A DNA stretch of 64,000 nt, from contig NZ_JACHKT010000009.1 in assembly GCF_014204325.1 (NCBI RefSeq), forward strand, positions 109,037 to 173,036, given 5' to 3'. Each line of letters begins with the position of its first letter. The first letter of the stretch is position 1. Under the pieces are notes generated by a model. The model worked only from the letters and a program-made list of their open reading frames with translations, had not been told where the DNA came from and made no database searches. A program made the translations under genes and the position numbers. This DNA comes from Arcicella rosea. GTDB taxonomy: Bacteria; Bacteroidota; Bacteroidia; Cytophagales; Spirosomataceae. Positions 27,557 to 37,352 of the stretch are shown piece after piece.

Positions 27557-27631
27557 TGTAATTGTCCAATTATTTTATTACTTAAAAGTACTCTAAATAT
27601 AATAAAATGTACGTTGTAGTTTACAAAAAAA

Positions 27632-29056
27632 TCATTTCTCAACCGCCACCAAACCTAATTTTGCTCCTTCTGCCAACACAAAAGGTATGCCTGACTCTAA
27701 AGTATTTTCGATTTGTCCTTCTAAAATGGCTTCACGAACGGCTATTTTGATGATGCCTACTTCTTTGGATGGTTTAATGCCGAACAACTCCATAATGATT
27801 TCACCTGTTACTACTGGTTGAAATTGACGTAATTTGTCGCTTTCTTCTACTTCTTTTAATTTCTGTTCTACGATGTCGAAATTGCGGAGGTATTTTTTTA
27901 CTTTTTCACCATTTTTAGAAGTAATATCTGCCCGACAAAGTATCATCAAACCTTCTAAATCTTCGCCTGCTTCGTAGAGCAAACGTCTGAGGGCAGAATC
28001 TGTAATGGCTTCTTTGGAAAGAGCAATTGGGCGTAAGTGCAAACGCACCAATTTTTTCACATAACGCATTTTCTCATTCAAAGGTAAACGCATTTCTGTG
28101 AAAATTCCTTTGACCCATTTTGCACCCATTTCTTCATGTCCGTGGAAAGTCCAACCACGTTTTTTATCAAAACGTTTAGTGGCAGGTTTGGCAATATCGT
28201 GTAAAATCGCTGCCCAACGAATCCATAAATCATCTGTTTTGGTAGAAGCATTGTCTAATACTTGTAGCGTATGGTAAAAATTATCTTTATGTCCTTTGCC
28301 TTCTTCGGTTTCTACGCCTTTGAGTTTTACAAATTCAGGAAAAATTTTCTCTAATAATCCGCAAGAATCCAGTAACAGGAAGCCGTAAGAGGGTTTTTTC
28401 GCCAAGATTATTTTATTCAATTCGTCTGTAATTCGTTCTTTTGAAATAATTTCTATGCGTTCTTTTTCTTTGATAAGGGCATCAAAAGTATCTGGATGAA
28501 TATCAAAATTGAGTTGCGTAGCAAAACGAATGGCACGCATCATCCTGAGCGGGTCGTCCGAAAAAGTAATACTTGGTTCTAATGGCGTTTTGATGATTTT
28601 TCTACGAATATCCGCCAAGCCATCGAAAGGGTCGATAAGTTCACCAAAATTATTATCGTTCAAAGAAATCGCCATCGCATTAATGGTGAAATCTCTACGA
28701 TTTTGGTCGTCTTCCAAAGTACCGTCTTCTACGATGGGTTTACGTGAATCGCGTTGGTAAGATTCTTTTCTTGCTCCTACAAATTCTACTTCCCAATCGT
28801 CTAATTTTATCATTGCCGTTCCGAAATTCTTGAAAACGGAAAGATAAGTATCTTCTCTGCCAGAGTTTTTGGCTACTAATTCAGCTAATTCAATGCCCGA
28901 ACCTACACAAACGATGTCAATATCTTTGGAAGGGCGATTTAAAATAAGGTCACGCACAAATCCACCTACTACATAAGCAGGCACATTTAATGTTTTTGCG
29001 GCATCTGCTACAATTTTAAAAATCGGATTTGTATGTAAAGTTTCTGCGAAATTCAT
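27632..29056 (-). CDS. cca: CCA tRNA nucleotidyltransferase / poly(A) polymerase family
   Basis: From the ATG at 29056 the protein has 474 residues. The nucleotidyltransferase head reads AYVVGGFVRDLILNRPSKDI with DID metal ligands (about residues 25-50), followed by RRDFTINAMAISL (about 125), FSDDPLRMMRAIRFA (about 155) and the neck. An HD domain (WAAILHDIAKPATKRF, HFHGHEEMGAKW) follows near residue 270-300. With the HD domain this is the E. coli/bacterial CCA-adding type or a poly(A) polymerase; class II enzymes are hard to separate by eye. A TTG start at 29101 adds 15 residues without family support. Confidence 0.92.
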   Translation of the reverse strand: MNFAETLHTNPIFKIVADAAKTLNVPAYVVGGFVRDLILNRPSKDIDIVCVGSGIELAELVAKNSGREDTYLSVFKNFGTAMIKLDDWEVEFVGARKESYQRDSRKPIVEDGTLEDDQNRRDFTINAMAISLNDNNFGELIDPFDGLADIRRKIIKTPLEPSITFSDDPLRMMRAIRFATQLNFDIHPDTFDALIKEKERIEIISKERITDELNKIILAKKPSYGFLLLDSCGLLEKIFPEFVKLKGVETEEGKGHKDNFYHTLQVLDNASTKTDDLWIRWAAILHDIAKPATKRFDKKRGWTFHGHEEMGAKWVKGIFTEMRLPLNEKMRYVKKLVRLHLRPIALSKEAITDSALRRLLYEAGEDLEGLMILCRADITSKNGEKVKKYLRNFDIVEQKLKEVEESDKLRQFQPVVTGEIIMELFGIKPSKEVGIIKIAVREAILEGQIENTLESGIPFVLAEGAKLGLVAVEK

Positions 29057-29252
29057 ATTGTTAAGTAATTGAGCGATTTTACTACATTTAAACCGCAGCA
29101 ACGGCTGACCGCTTACAAATTACCTTTTGTATTATATTAATTGCTTTAGACTTTAAGCTGTATGCAATAAGCATAAAACTAGCTTTTTTCAATAAAAAAA
29201 CATTTTGCCTAATGCCTAATGCTTATAGCCTACTGCATCATCACTAAGTAAT

Positions 29253-29807
29253 TTATTTTCTGATGAATTTAAAATCACCACCAAGCCCCAATTTTACAAT
29301 TTGCGAGGGCTGAACATTTTTATTTTCTCCTTTTGGGTTCTTCAAAATGAAGTCAACATTTTCGATAATTTTCGGAGAAATATCGTCAAATTTTTGTGGA
29401 GAAACATCGCCCGAAAGGTTTGCCGAAGTAGAAACAATGGCACGTTCAAATTTATAAACCAAACCTTTGCAAAATTCATCTTTCACCAAACGAATGGCAA
29501 TTGAACCATCTTCGCCCAATAAATTTGGTGCAATATTTTTTCCTTGTGGATAAATCACTGTCAAAGGTTTTTCTGCAAATTCTACCAAATTCCAAGCAAT
29601 TTCTGGTACTTCTGTTACGTATTCTGAAAGTTGTTCTATTTTTGAAATTAAAATGATAAAAGCCTTATTTTCAGGTCTTTGTTTAAGCTGGTAAAGTTTT
29701 TCAACGGCTTTTTCGTTGCGGGAATCACATCCTAAACCCCAAATAGTATCAGAAGGGTAGAGAAGTGTATCTCCTTTGCGTAAATGTTGAAGGGCGTCGT
29801 GGTACAT
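29253..29807 (-). CDS. L-threonylcarbamoyladenylate synthase (Sua5/YrdC family)
   Basis: A 184-residue YrdC-fold protein required for the t6A modification of ANN-decoding tRNAs. Visible motifs: GDTLLYPSDTIWGLGCDSRN (about residues 12-31), VEKLYQLKQRPENKAFIILI (the KRP-type nucleotide site), GSIAIRLVKDEF, and IVSTSANLSGDVSP (about 128-141). Length matches the short TsaC type without the Sua5 C-terminal domain. It is 196 bases upstream, in transcript order, of cca and shares its strand. Confidence 0.9.
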   Translation of the reverse strand: MYHDALQHLRKGDTLLYPSDTIWGLGCDSRNEKAVEKLYQLKQRPENKAFIILISKIEQLSEYVTEVPEIAWNLVEFAEKPLTVIYPQGKNIAPNLLGEDGSIAIRLVKDEFCKGLVYKFERAIVSTSANLSGDVSPQKFDDISPKIIENVDFILKNPKGENKNVQPSQIVKLGLGGDFKFIRK

Positions 29808-29887
29808 AATTAAATTTTTTGCAAAGGTATGAAAAAAGCTTTGCTCTGCCTTCTTAACTGGAATGATTGTAGTTTCAGCCTTTTCGT

Positions 29888-31471
29888 TTATTGACTTTTT
29901 GTCTCTTTTTGTGGAACATAATGGAGTTTCCGAAGGTAAAAAACTTCTCTTGGTAATTCATCTAAACGACTATTGCCTTCTAATCTTCTTTTTCCCCAAA
30001 CCAGAAAATTCTGATTGTACCATGCAGCAACATTGGCATCTTCGTCGGCTTTTTGCGTGCTATCGCTTTTGATTTCAAAGGTTTCTATTTCTCCTAATAC
30101 TACATTTTTCCTGATTTGTTGCATCTGTACTTTGCCTTTTTTGAAATATGCCATCAGATAGCGGTCTTGTAAACTAGAAATTTGTACTTGTTCTACCAAC
30201 TCACCACTTTCTAAATTATCCATCACCAAGGCATTATCCCATAAAAGATTTCCTTCCTTATCAAATTCACAAATGACTGCGTGCGTAAAACGATAATCGT
30301 CTTTATTTTCATAATTCTTGAACTGTGTTCGGGTTATAGTATTGAAACTGTTGTAGTTTTTAGGCAAAGTATAATAAATTTCAGCAACTAGAATTGCACC
30401 ATTTTTACTTTCTAATAAATTATGAACCAGTAATTTATAGCTGAAGTTTGGGTCTTTCCCTTCTTTCTTTTTTTGTTCAATTTTTTCTTTCAGCTTTTCT
30501 TGTTTCTTGGGCGACATAAAGCTGAAAAAGTTTTTCAAATCAGCAAATTTGATGATACTCGTATTTTTTTCGAGTCCTTCTTCCAAACGAGTAAGGTATA
30601 ATCCTTTTGAAAATTCATTACAATTATTCGAAAAATTTCCGACCAAAAGCGATTCTTTGTCATTTAAAGTCAACATTTTTCCACTGATAAAACTCAAACT
30701 GTTTCCTTCCTTGTCTGGCACATGAATGGTTCGTAACGATTTGCCTTCATAAGAATAGGTTTGAATTACCAAACCGCATTTTCCTTTTCGGCGTTCTTTG
30801 ACGATAACGTTCAGTTCATTTCTTTTTTCATCAATTTCCAAGGCATTAATTTCCAGTCGGTCATCGTACAAACCGTGAAGTACTTTAGCTTTTTGATTGA
30901 AAAATGAAAAAGATGCAACGATGGGTTTATCAAAATAAACACCTCCCAAAAAAGCTGTATTGCTCAATACTTTAAAGAAAGAAAAATCAATGATACTTGG
31001 TAATTCGCCTTTAAATTCATCAATTTCTCCTCTGGCTAAATCAATTCTAACGATGTTGATTTTGGGAGTTTCTGGAATACTAAAAAGCCAAAACAAGTAA
31101 TCTTTGTTCTGAAAACTCATTTGAAGCTCATACTCATAAGCCATTGAAAAATTAGTTGTCCAAGATAAATGAAGGTCGGTATTGTACTTTTGGAATGTCC
31201 ATTGCATACCATCACGGTTATACATACCATTTTTTTCGAGCGTCAACAGCAAGCCATCATTTTCTAATGGCAAAACCGTCATTGTTTCTTCCATTTTATT
31301 ATTCTTGGGAATTTCAATGGAAGCAACTTGGTTGAGCTGTGCAAAAATGTTTTGGGAAAGTAACAAAAAGGATAGAAATCCTATAAAAGCAATTTTTTGA
31401 TGTATTGGAGTAAAACGATGAATTGTTCTTAACCTCAACAACAACGAAAGTTTAGTTAGTAGATACTTCAT
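29888..31471 (-). CDS. Uncharacterised secreted protein
   Basis: A 527-residue protein with an unusually long N-terminal signal (basic residues 1-26, hydrophobic IAFIGFLSFLLLSQNIFAQ ending near residue 45). The mature part has no recognised domain; repeated hydrophobic strands and segments such as FLGGVYFDKPIV, LLVGNFSNNCNEFSKGLYL and DYRFTHAVICEFDKEGNLLWD suggest a beta-propeller. A lysine-rich patch (PKKQEKLKEKIEQKKKEGKD, about residue 330) interrupts it. Expected location is periplasm or outer membrane. Function unknown. Single gene, divergent from the lipoprotein gene. Confidence 0.7.
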   Translation of the reverse strand: MKYLLTKLSLLLRLRTIHRFTPIHQKIAFIGFLSFLLLSQNIFAQLNQVASIEIPKNNKMEETMTVLPLENDGLLLTLEKNGMYNRDGMQWTFQKYNTDLHLSWTTNFSMAYEYELQMSFQNKDYLFWLFSIPETPKINIVRIDLARGEIDEFKGELPSIIDFSFFKVLSNTAFLGGVYFDKPIVASFSFFNQKAKVLHGLYDDRLEINALEIDEKRNELNVIVKERRKGKCGLVIQTYSYEGKSLRTIHVPDKEGNSLSFISGKMLTLNDKESLLVGNFSNNCNEFSKGLYLTRLEEGLEKNTSIIKFADLKNFFSFMSPKKQEKLKEKIEQKKKEGKDPNFSYKLLVHNLLESKNGAILVAEIYYTLPKNYNSFNTITRTQFKNYENKDDYRFTHAVICEFDKEGNLLWDNALVMDNLESGELVEQVQISSLQDRYLMAYFKKGKVQMQQIRKNVVLGEIETFEIKSDSTQKADEDANVAAWYNQNFLVWGKRRLEGNSRLDELPREVFYLRKLHYVPQKETKSQ

Positions 31472-31511
31472 AGCTTGAATACATTTAGGATAACAAGTTA
31501 CAAAATCCGAT

Positions 31512-31541
31512 GTTTACTCAAGATAAAATTGGCTAACTTTG
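31512..31541 (+). promoter_or_regulatory. Candidate promoter of the lipoprotein gene
   Basis: TAACTTTG (31534-31541) matches the Bacteroidota -7 consensus TAnnTTTG exactly. A GTTT about 19 bases upstream is an imperfect -33 element. It lies 58 bases before the ATG at 31600. Confidence 0.4.
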
Positions 31542-31599
31542 TAGAAAATTATGTGAATGAAATTTGATTATACTTATTCCACCTCAAAAAAGGAAAGAG

Positions 31600-32160
31600 A
31601 TGAAAGGAATTAATTATTTGAAGAACAAGTTCTATATCCTAATCATTGGTTTACTTCTACCAAGTTGTAGTAAAGAAGAAAAGCAAAAGAGCAGGCTAAA
31701 TCCTGAAATTATGAACTTTGTTAGAAAGTATGAGCAAATTATTAAGTACGAAAAAATATTTAAAAATGATGAAAAATACATCATTTGTGCTTATGTCGAA
31801 AACAGTGTTGATACCATCAAAATAAATGTTTACCAAGTTCATTCGTGGGAAGTTTTAATGAAATTAGGTCAACCCATTGAGGAAGATTCAGTAGGTAAAA
31901 CGAAAGTTTATATTTATGCTCCTCAAGTACAATATATGTTCACAGATAACAAAAAGGTAAAATTTGATTCAAAATATTTTTTAGGAAATGATACTCTTAG
32001 CCTACGTTGTATGATTCCCAATCTAACATTAAAGAGATATGGAAAAGATTCTGTTGTAACTTATGAAGTAATGAATACTCCTATTTTTATAAAATTGGCT
32101 CCACCACCGCCACCAAAATCAAAACCAGTTAAATTTGAACCAATTAAAATTTCAAAGTAA
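31600..32160 (+). CDS. Small lipoprotein of unknown function
   Basis: From the ATG at 31600 the protein has 186 residues and begins MKGINYLKNKFYILIIGLLL followed by PSCSKEEK, a lipobox with Cys near residue 23. It should be a lipid-anchored envelope protein. The rest has no recognised domain and ends in a proline-rich stretch (APPPPPKSKPVKFEP). A TTG start 36 bases upstream is possible but would displace the signal. It sits 39 bases upstream of argS, so read-through is likely. Confidence 0.7.
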   Translation: MKGINYLKNKFYILIIGLLLPSCSKEEKQKSRLNPEIMNFVRKYEQIIKYEKIFKNDEKYIICAYVENSVDTIKINVYQVHSWEVLMKLGQPIEEDSVGKTKVYIYAPQVQYMFTDNKKVKFDSKYFLGNDTLSLRCMIPNLTLKRYGKDSVVTYEVMNTPIFIKLAPPPPPKSKPVKFEPIKISK

Positions 32161-32199
32161 GAGTCTCATCAGGGATTATTACAATACATATATAATTAA

Positions 32200-33975
32200 A
32201 TGAATTTAGAAAAAATATTACAAGACCACATCGCAGCGGCTTTAAAAGCTGAATTTGACGTAGAAGAATCTAATATTGCCCTTCAACCCACTCGTAAAGA
32301 TTTTGAAGGTTCTTTCACTTTTGTGGTTTTTCCTTACGTAAAAACTTTACGTAAATCGCCTGTTGAATTGGGGAATGCCATCGGCAATTACTTGGTCGCT
32401 AATTCGGGTGTGGTGAAGGCTTTCAATGTTGTGCAAGGATTTTTAAACATTTCTATTGCTGATGCTGCTTGGCTTGATATGTTCGGTGGAATTTTTAAAG
32501 ATAAAAAGTTTGGACAATTAGCCAATAAAAAGGAAACCGTAATGGTGGAGTATTCTTCACCAAATACCAACAAACCTTTGCACCTTGGTCATCTTCGTAA
32601 TAATTTCTTAGGTTTTTCGGTTGCTCAAATTTTGTCAGCCAATGGCTATGAAGTAGTAAAAGCCAATTTGGTAAACGACCGTGGAATCCATATTTGTAAG
32701 TCGATGTTGGCTTATCAAAAATTTGGTAATGGCGAAACACCTGAGTCGTCAGGTTTAAAAGGCGACCATTTGGTTGGAAAGTATTACGTAGAATTTGACA
32801 AGCATTATAAAGTAGAAATTGAAGCGTTGAAAGCCACAGGTTTGTCGGAAGATGATGCTAAAAAACAAGCTCCACTTTTGGTTGAAGCTCAAGAAATGCT
32901 GTTGAAATGGGAAGAAGGCGATGCTGAAACATTGGCACTTTGGAACAAAATGAATGATTGGGTTTTTGCAGGTTTCAATCAAACTTACCAAAAAATGGGC
33001 GTAAGTTTTGATAAAATCTATCGTGAATCAAATACTTATTTATTGGGTAAAAAATCAGTTGAAGAAGGTTTAAAATCAGGAGTTTTCTTTCAAAAAGAAG
33101 ATTCTTCGGTTTGGATTGATTTAACCGACGAAGGATTAGACCAAAAATTGGTGCTTCGTAAAGACGGTACTTCGGTATATATTACCCAAGATATTGGTAC
33201 GGCTGATTTGAAATACAATGATTTTAAAATGTCGAAATCGGTGTATGTCGTTGGAAACGAGCAGGATTATCACTTTGAAGTATTGTTCAAGATTTTGAAA
33301 AAATTGGGTCGTCCATACTCAGAGGGTACTTATCACTTGAGTTACGGAATGGTAGATTTACCTTCTGGAAAAATGAAATCTCGTGAAGGAACAGTAGTTG
33401 ATGCAGATGATTTAATGCAGGAAATGACTGACACTGCTCGTGAGCGTACTTTAGAATTGGGTAAAATCGACGGTTTTTCAAAAGAAGAGGCAGAAGAATT
33501 GTATGATACTTTAGCAATGGGAGCGTTGAAATACTTCTTGTTAAAAGTTGACCCAAAGAAAAGGATGTTGTTCAATCCAGAAGAATCAATTGATTTCCAA
33601 GGAAATACTGGGCCGTTTATTCAATATACTCATGCTCGTATTTGCTCTATTTTAAGAAAAGCACATGAACAAGGAATTATTGGCGTTGCCACTAATTACA
33701 AGACCTTGCACGAATCTGAACAAGAAGTAATATATTTATTGAGCGAATACCCTAAAAAATTAGCAGATGCTGGTAGAGAGCTTTCTCCGTCTTTAATTGC
33801 TCAATATGCTTATGACTTGGCGAAGGCTTATAATCGTTTTTATAATGAAGTAAGTATTTTTAATGAGACCGATTTGGATGCTCAGCAATTTAGAATTGCA
33901 TTTTCGAGCGTGGTGGGAGAAACAATTAAGAAGGCTATGGCGTTATTAGGAATAAATGTTCCTAGTAGAATGTAA
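32200..33975 (+). CDS. argS: Arginine--tRNA ligase
   Basis: A 591-residue class I aminoacyl-tRNA synthetase. The N-terminal Add-1 domain occupies about residues 1-115. The HIGH-type signature is SPNTNKPLHLGHLRNNFLG (about 122-140) and the KMSKS position reads GKMKSREGTVVDADDLM (about 395), with the arginyl-specific FQGNTGPFIQYTHARICSI (about 465) and the DALR anticodon-binding domain at the C-terminus. The final residues VPSRM are typical. It charges tRNA-Arg. The following peroxidase gene starts 13 bases after the stop. Confidence 0.97.
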   Translation: MNLEKILQDHIAAALKAEFDVEESNIALQPTRKDFEGSFTFVVFPYVKTLRKSPVELGNAIGNYLVANSGVVKAFNVVQGFLNISIADAAWLDMFGGIFKDKKFGQLANKKETVMVEYSSPNTNKPLHLGHLRNNFLGFSVAQILSANGYEVVKANLVNDRGIHICKSMLAYQKFGNGETPESSGLKGDHLVGKYYVEFDKHYKVEIEALKATGLSEDDAKKQAPLLVEAQEMLLKWEEGDAETLALWNKMNDWVFAGFNQTYQKMGVSFDKIYRESNTYLLGKKSVEEGLKSGVFFQKEDSSVWIDLTDEGLDQKLVLRKDGTSVYITQDIGTADLKYNDFKMSKSVYVVGNEQDYHFEVLFKILKKLGRPYSEGTYHLSYGMVDLPSGKMKSREGTVVDADDLMQEMTDTARERTLELGKIDGFSKEEAEELYDTLAMGALKYFLLKVDPKKRMLFNPEESIDFQGNTGPFIQYTHARICSILRKAHEQGIIGVATNYKTLHESEQEVIYLLSEYPKKLADAGRELSPSLIAQYAYDLAKAYNRFYNEVSIFNETDLDAQQFRIAFSSVVGETIKKAMALLGINVPSRM

Positions 33976-33988
33976 CATTTGCCATTTC

Positions 33989-34618
33989 ATGAAAAAGAAA
34001 ATCATTTTATCTTTCATCTTAATCTTCACAATAATTATGTTATTCAACTTATTAAAAATCGGTTCTTTGTTGGGTGCTTTGGCAATCCCATTTACACAGA
34101 ATGACATCGCAAGCCGACCAGAAACAATGGAAGCCCCAGCAAAACAAGGTCTTTATGATTTCAAAGTGAAATCTTTAGAGGGCAAAAATGTAGATTTGTC
34201 GATGTACAAAGGCAAGAAAGTAATTATTTTGAACACTGCTTCTAAATGTGGATTTACACCACAATATGCAGATTGGGAAAAATTCTATTTAGCAAATAAA
34301 GATAAAGTAGTGGTATTAGGTTTTCCTGCTAATGAATTTGGTGGACAAGAACCTGGTTCTGATGAAGAAATCTCTACTTTCTGCAAGAAAAATTATGGGG
34401 TTTCTTTCCCAATGTTTTCTAAAGTAGTAGTGAAAGGCGAAGGTAAATGTCCTTTGTATCAATGGTTAACTACTAAATCGTTAAACGGTTGGAACGACAA
34501 AGAACCATCTTGGAATTTCTGTAAATACGTTATCAACGAAAAAGGAGAATTAACACATTTCTTTGCTTCAAAAGTAAAACCTGATAGTCCAGAGTTTTTA
34601 GAAGCTATTAAATTATAA
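33989..34618 (+). CDS. Glutathione peroxidase-like thiol peroxidase, membrane-anchored
   Basis: From the ATG at 33989 the protein has 209 residues. An N-terminal hydrophobic anchor or signal (KIILSFILIFTIIMLFNLL) precedes the peroxidase domain: LYDFKVKSLEGKNVDLSMYK, ILNTASKCGFTPQY with the peroxidatic Cys, VVLGFPANEFGGQEPGS with Gln, and SWNFCKYVINEKGE with Trp and Asn. These complete the catalytic tetrad. Bacterial Cys-GPx enzymes usually take electrons from thioredoxin. It would detoxify peroxides at the periplasmic face. A start at 33956 overlapping argS is less likely. Confidence 0.92.
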   Translation: MKKKIILSFILIFTIIMLFNLLKIGSLLGALAIPFTQNDIASRPETMEAPAKQGLYDFKVKSLEGKNVDLSMYKGKKVIILNTASKCGFTPQYADWEKFYLANKDKVVVLGFPANEFGGQEPGSDEEISTFCKKNYGVSFPMFSKVVVKGEGKCPLYQWLTTKSLNGWNDKEPSWNFCKYVINEKGELTHFFASKVKPDSPEFLEAIKL

Positions 34619-34632
34619 TAGATTTTAAAGAA

Positions 34633-34723
34633 AACCTCATCCCCAACCCCTTCTCCTTCAGAGAAGGGGCTTTTTAAGCTCAAAAGCTCCCCTCTCTGAA
34701 GGAGAGGGGTTGGGGGTGAGGTT
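34633..34723. repeat. Long imperfect inverted repeat (CTCATCCCCAACCCC type)
   Basis: Arms containing AACCTCATCCCCAACCCC and TGAGGTT pair across an AT-rich loop (CTTTTTAAGCTCAAAAG), with inner CTTCTCCTTCAGAGAAGGGG and CCCCTCTCTGAAGGAG stems. The GC-rich composition contrasts with the flanks. Repeats of this CTCACCCCAACCCC type are common in many bacteria. It fills the gap between the peroxidase and menA. Confidence 0.75.
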
Positions 34724-34745
34724 CTTACCAATACATATATCCCTT

Positions 34746-35729
34746 ATGAAACACTGGATTTCTGCTGCCAGACCACGTACTTTACCGCTTGCCCTTTCAA
34801 GTATTTTCATGGGAAGTTTCTTAGCTGCTGGTGCACATGCTTTCTCTTGGACTACCTTCACTTTAGCCGTTCTTACGACCATTTTCTTGCAAGTACTTTC
34901 TAATTTCGCTAACGATTATGGCGATACTGTCAGCGGTGTAGATACTGCTGAAAGAACTGTCGCCACTCGTGCCGTTCAAACAGGAGCAATTACTCGTGAG
35001 CAAATGACTAGAGCAATGATTGTCATGGCTGTTCTATCTTTTATTACAGGTTCTTGGTTGATTTATGAAGGATTAAAAGATACTTCAACTCAAGCGATTC
35101 TTACTTTCTTTGGTTTAGGGATTCTTGCTATTATTGCTTCGATTACTTATACAGTCGGGAAAAGACCTTATGGTTACATGGGCTTGGGTGATATTTCTGT
35201 GTTGATTTTCTTTGGTTGGGTTGGTGTATTGGGTACATATTATTTGTATGCTCATGAATTTGTTTGGCTGAATGTTTTGCCTGCTACTTCATGCGGTTTG
35301 TTTGCTGTTGGAGTATTAAATATTAATAATATTCGTGACATAGAATCAGATACAAAAACAGGGAAAAACTCTATTCCTGTTCGTTTAGGGAAAGATAAAG
35401 CCGTAATTTATCATTGGTTTTTATTAGGAACAGGTTTTTTGTGTACAGTAATTTATGCTGCAATTATTACTTTAAAAGAACGCTCTGAATTTAATTTTAA
35501 CTTGAGTTATAAAAATAGCGACCTTCATCTTAATGTAGGTACTGGCGACCAAAATATTAATTTACTTTGGTTTAACTGGCTTTTCATCGTAACGATTCCA
35601 TTGCTAATTAGGATTTGTAAAGGTGTAGCCAGAGGCAAAACACCTGCCCAAATAGACCCTTTCTTGAAAGTAATGGCATTAACTACACTGCTGTTTGTTA
35701 TCACTTTTGGCATAGGACAATTGTTATGA
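34746..35729 (+). CDS. menA: 1,4-dihydroxy-2-naphthoate polyprenyltransferase
   Basis: From the ATG at 34746 the protein has 327 residues and is an integral membrane UbiA-family prenyltransferase. It begins MKHWISAARPRTLPLALSSI, the typical MenA start. The prenyl-diphosphate Asp motif is QVLSNFANDYGDTVSGVDTA (about residues 52-71) and the second is NNIRDIESDTKTGKNSIPVR (about 195-215). About eight hydrophobic helices follow. It makes demethylmenaquinone, the quinone expected in Bacteroidota. A longer start at 34710 would lie within the repeat. Confidence 0.93.
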   Translation: MKHWISAARPRTLPLALSSIFMGSFLAAGAHAFSWTTFTLAVLTTIFLQVLSNFANDYGDTVSGVDTAERTVATRAVQTGAITREQMTRAMIVMAVLSFITGSWLIYEGLKDTSTQAILTFFGLGILAIIASITYTVGKRPYGYMGLGDISVLIFFGWVGVLGTYYLYAHEFVWLNVLPATSCGLFAVGVLNINNIRDIESDTKTGKNSIPVRLGKDKAVIYHWFLLGTGFLCTVIYAAIITLKERSEFNFNLSYKNSDLHLNVGTGDQNINLLWFNWLFIVTIPLLIRICKGVARGKTPAQIDPFLKVMALTTLLFVITFGIGQLL

Positions 35730-35882
35730 TCATTTCTTGTTTGCTAGATATGATTATTGATACTGCCATACAAATTTCAAGGAATTGGCAATAAGCTTTA
35801 CAAACATGCCGTTAAATTTGTAATATTGTGGGCTTAAATAACCGTTGTGTTTAATAATCAATAGCATTTATCGTTTTTACTT

Positions 35883-37214
35883 ATGAAAAAGAGTTTACTA
35901 TTCTTATCCCTAGTCTTTTTGCTAATCAGCCATTTTAGTTACTCACAGAGTCAGACTTTCCAAGAATTAATGGACTTGGGCGTTACTCAAAGTCGTCTTG
36001 GTAACCATGCAATGGCTCAAAGCTATTTTTCACAAGCAATTGCCCTTAAACCAGATGATGCTGTTGCTTATTATGACCGTGGTGTAACCAAAGCCAATTT
36101 AAAAGATAACCGTGGAGCGATTAATGATTTTGATAAAGCCATTGAACTAAACCCTAAATATGCGGAAGCTTATAGCGGTAGAGGACAAAGTAAAGCTCGT
36201 CAAGATGACCATAAAGGTGCTTTACAAGATTATAACAGAAGTGTAGATTTGAATCCTGCTGATGCCAATGCTTATTTTATCCGTGGTATCAGTAAAGCAA
36301 AATTAGAAAACTACAAAGGAGCGCTTTCGGACTTCAATAAAACACTTGATTTAACGCCCGATAATGCACAAGGACTTTCTTCTCGTGGAACAATCAAACA
36401 AAAATTAGAAGACTATAAAGGAAGTTTAGAAGATTTCAATAGAGCTATAGAAATCAGCCCTAAAAGAGCGAGTTCTTTTTCAGGCAGAGCTTACAGCAAA
36501 ATGAAAATGAGTGATTATAAAGGTGCTATTGCAGATTATGGTAAATCATTAGAATTAGTGCCAGAAGATGCTGAATCTTTATATTACAGAGGTTTTTGTA
36601 AATGTCAATTAGAAGATTTTCAAGGTGCATTAGCTGATTTCGACCAAGCACTTACTCAAGACCCTGAAAGTGCAAGTGCATATTATGGTCGTGGTTTTGC
36701 CAAAAGTAGATTAGGCAATACAAAGAGTGCTATTGAAGACTACAGCAAAGCAATCGCTATCGGAAATACCGAAAATACAAAGGTGGTTTACACTGGAGCG
36801 ATTACTAAAGTGATTTTAGATGAACTTCGTAATAATGTACAAGAACGTTTGAAAATGTCTGAAATTACAGCTCAGCGTTCAGAAGTATATTATAACAGAG
36901 GTTTGGCAAAAGCAAAATCTGGAGATACAAAAGCAGCCATTGAAGATTATAACAAAGCGATAGCGTTAAATCCTACTTATTCAGAAGCATATTTTACTCG
37001 TGGCATGGTGAAATCTCAGATGGGTGACCAAAAAGGTGCGATTCAAGATTGTAATAATGCTATTACCTTGAATCCGAAATACTCGGAAGCTTATTATGTA
37101 AGAGGAATCATTCGTCATTCTTTAGGTGATACTGATGGTTGTAATGATTTAAGTAAAGCAGGCGAATTAGGTTTTACAGCCGCTTATGCAGCTATTCGTG
37201 ATTATTGTAATTAG
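35883..37214 (+). CDS. Exported TPR-repeat protein
   Basis: A 443-residue protein with signal peptide MKKSLLFLSLVFLLISHFSY. About ten tetratricopeptide repeats follow, each close to AYYDRGVTKANLKDNRGAIN plus DFDKAIELNP. They are broken once by an insert of about 45 residues (about 305-350, NTENTKVVYTGAITKVILDE). The repeats are regular enough to suggest recent internal expansion. TPR proteins mediate protein contacts; partner and role are unknown. It is expected in the periplasm. Single gene followed by a repeat array. Confidence 0.9.
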   Translation: MKKSLLFLSLVFLLISHFSYSQSQTFQELMDLGVTQSRLGNHAMAQSYFSQAIALKPDDAVAYYDRGVTKANLKDNRGAINDFDKAIELNPKYAEAYSGRGQSKARQDDHKGALQDYNRSVDLNPADANAYFIRGISKAKLENYKGALSDFNKTLDLTPDNAQGLSSRGTIKQKLEDYKGSLEDFNRAIEISPKRASSFSGRAYSKMKMSDYKGAIADYGKSLELVPEDAESLYYRGFCKCQLEDFQGALADFDQALTQDPESASAYYGRGFAKSRLGNTKSAIEDYSKAIAIGNTENTKVVYTGAITKVILDELRNNVQERLKMSEITAQRSEVYYNRGLAKAKSGDTKAAIEDYNKAIALNPTYSEAYFTRGMVKSQMGDQKGAIQDCNNAITLNPKYSEAYYVRGIIRHSLGDTDGCNDLSKAGELGFTAAYAAIRDYCN

Positions 37215-37352
37215 ACGGGGGACTTTAGGATTTTGAGACTTTAGGACTTAAAGACTAAAGATATAAGAGGCAAGATGTAAGATTTAAACTTTGTCATTTA
37301 AAGATTCAAGATTTGGGCTTTGGAGACAAGGTTTGAATCTTGAATTTTTTTT

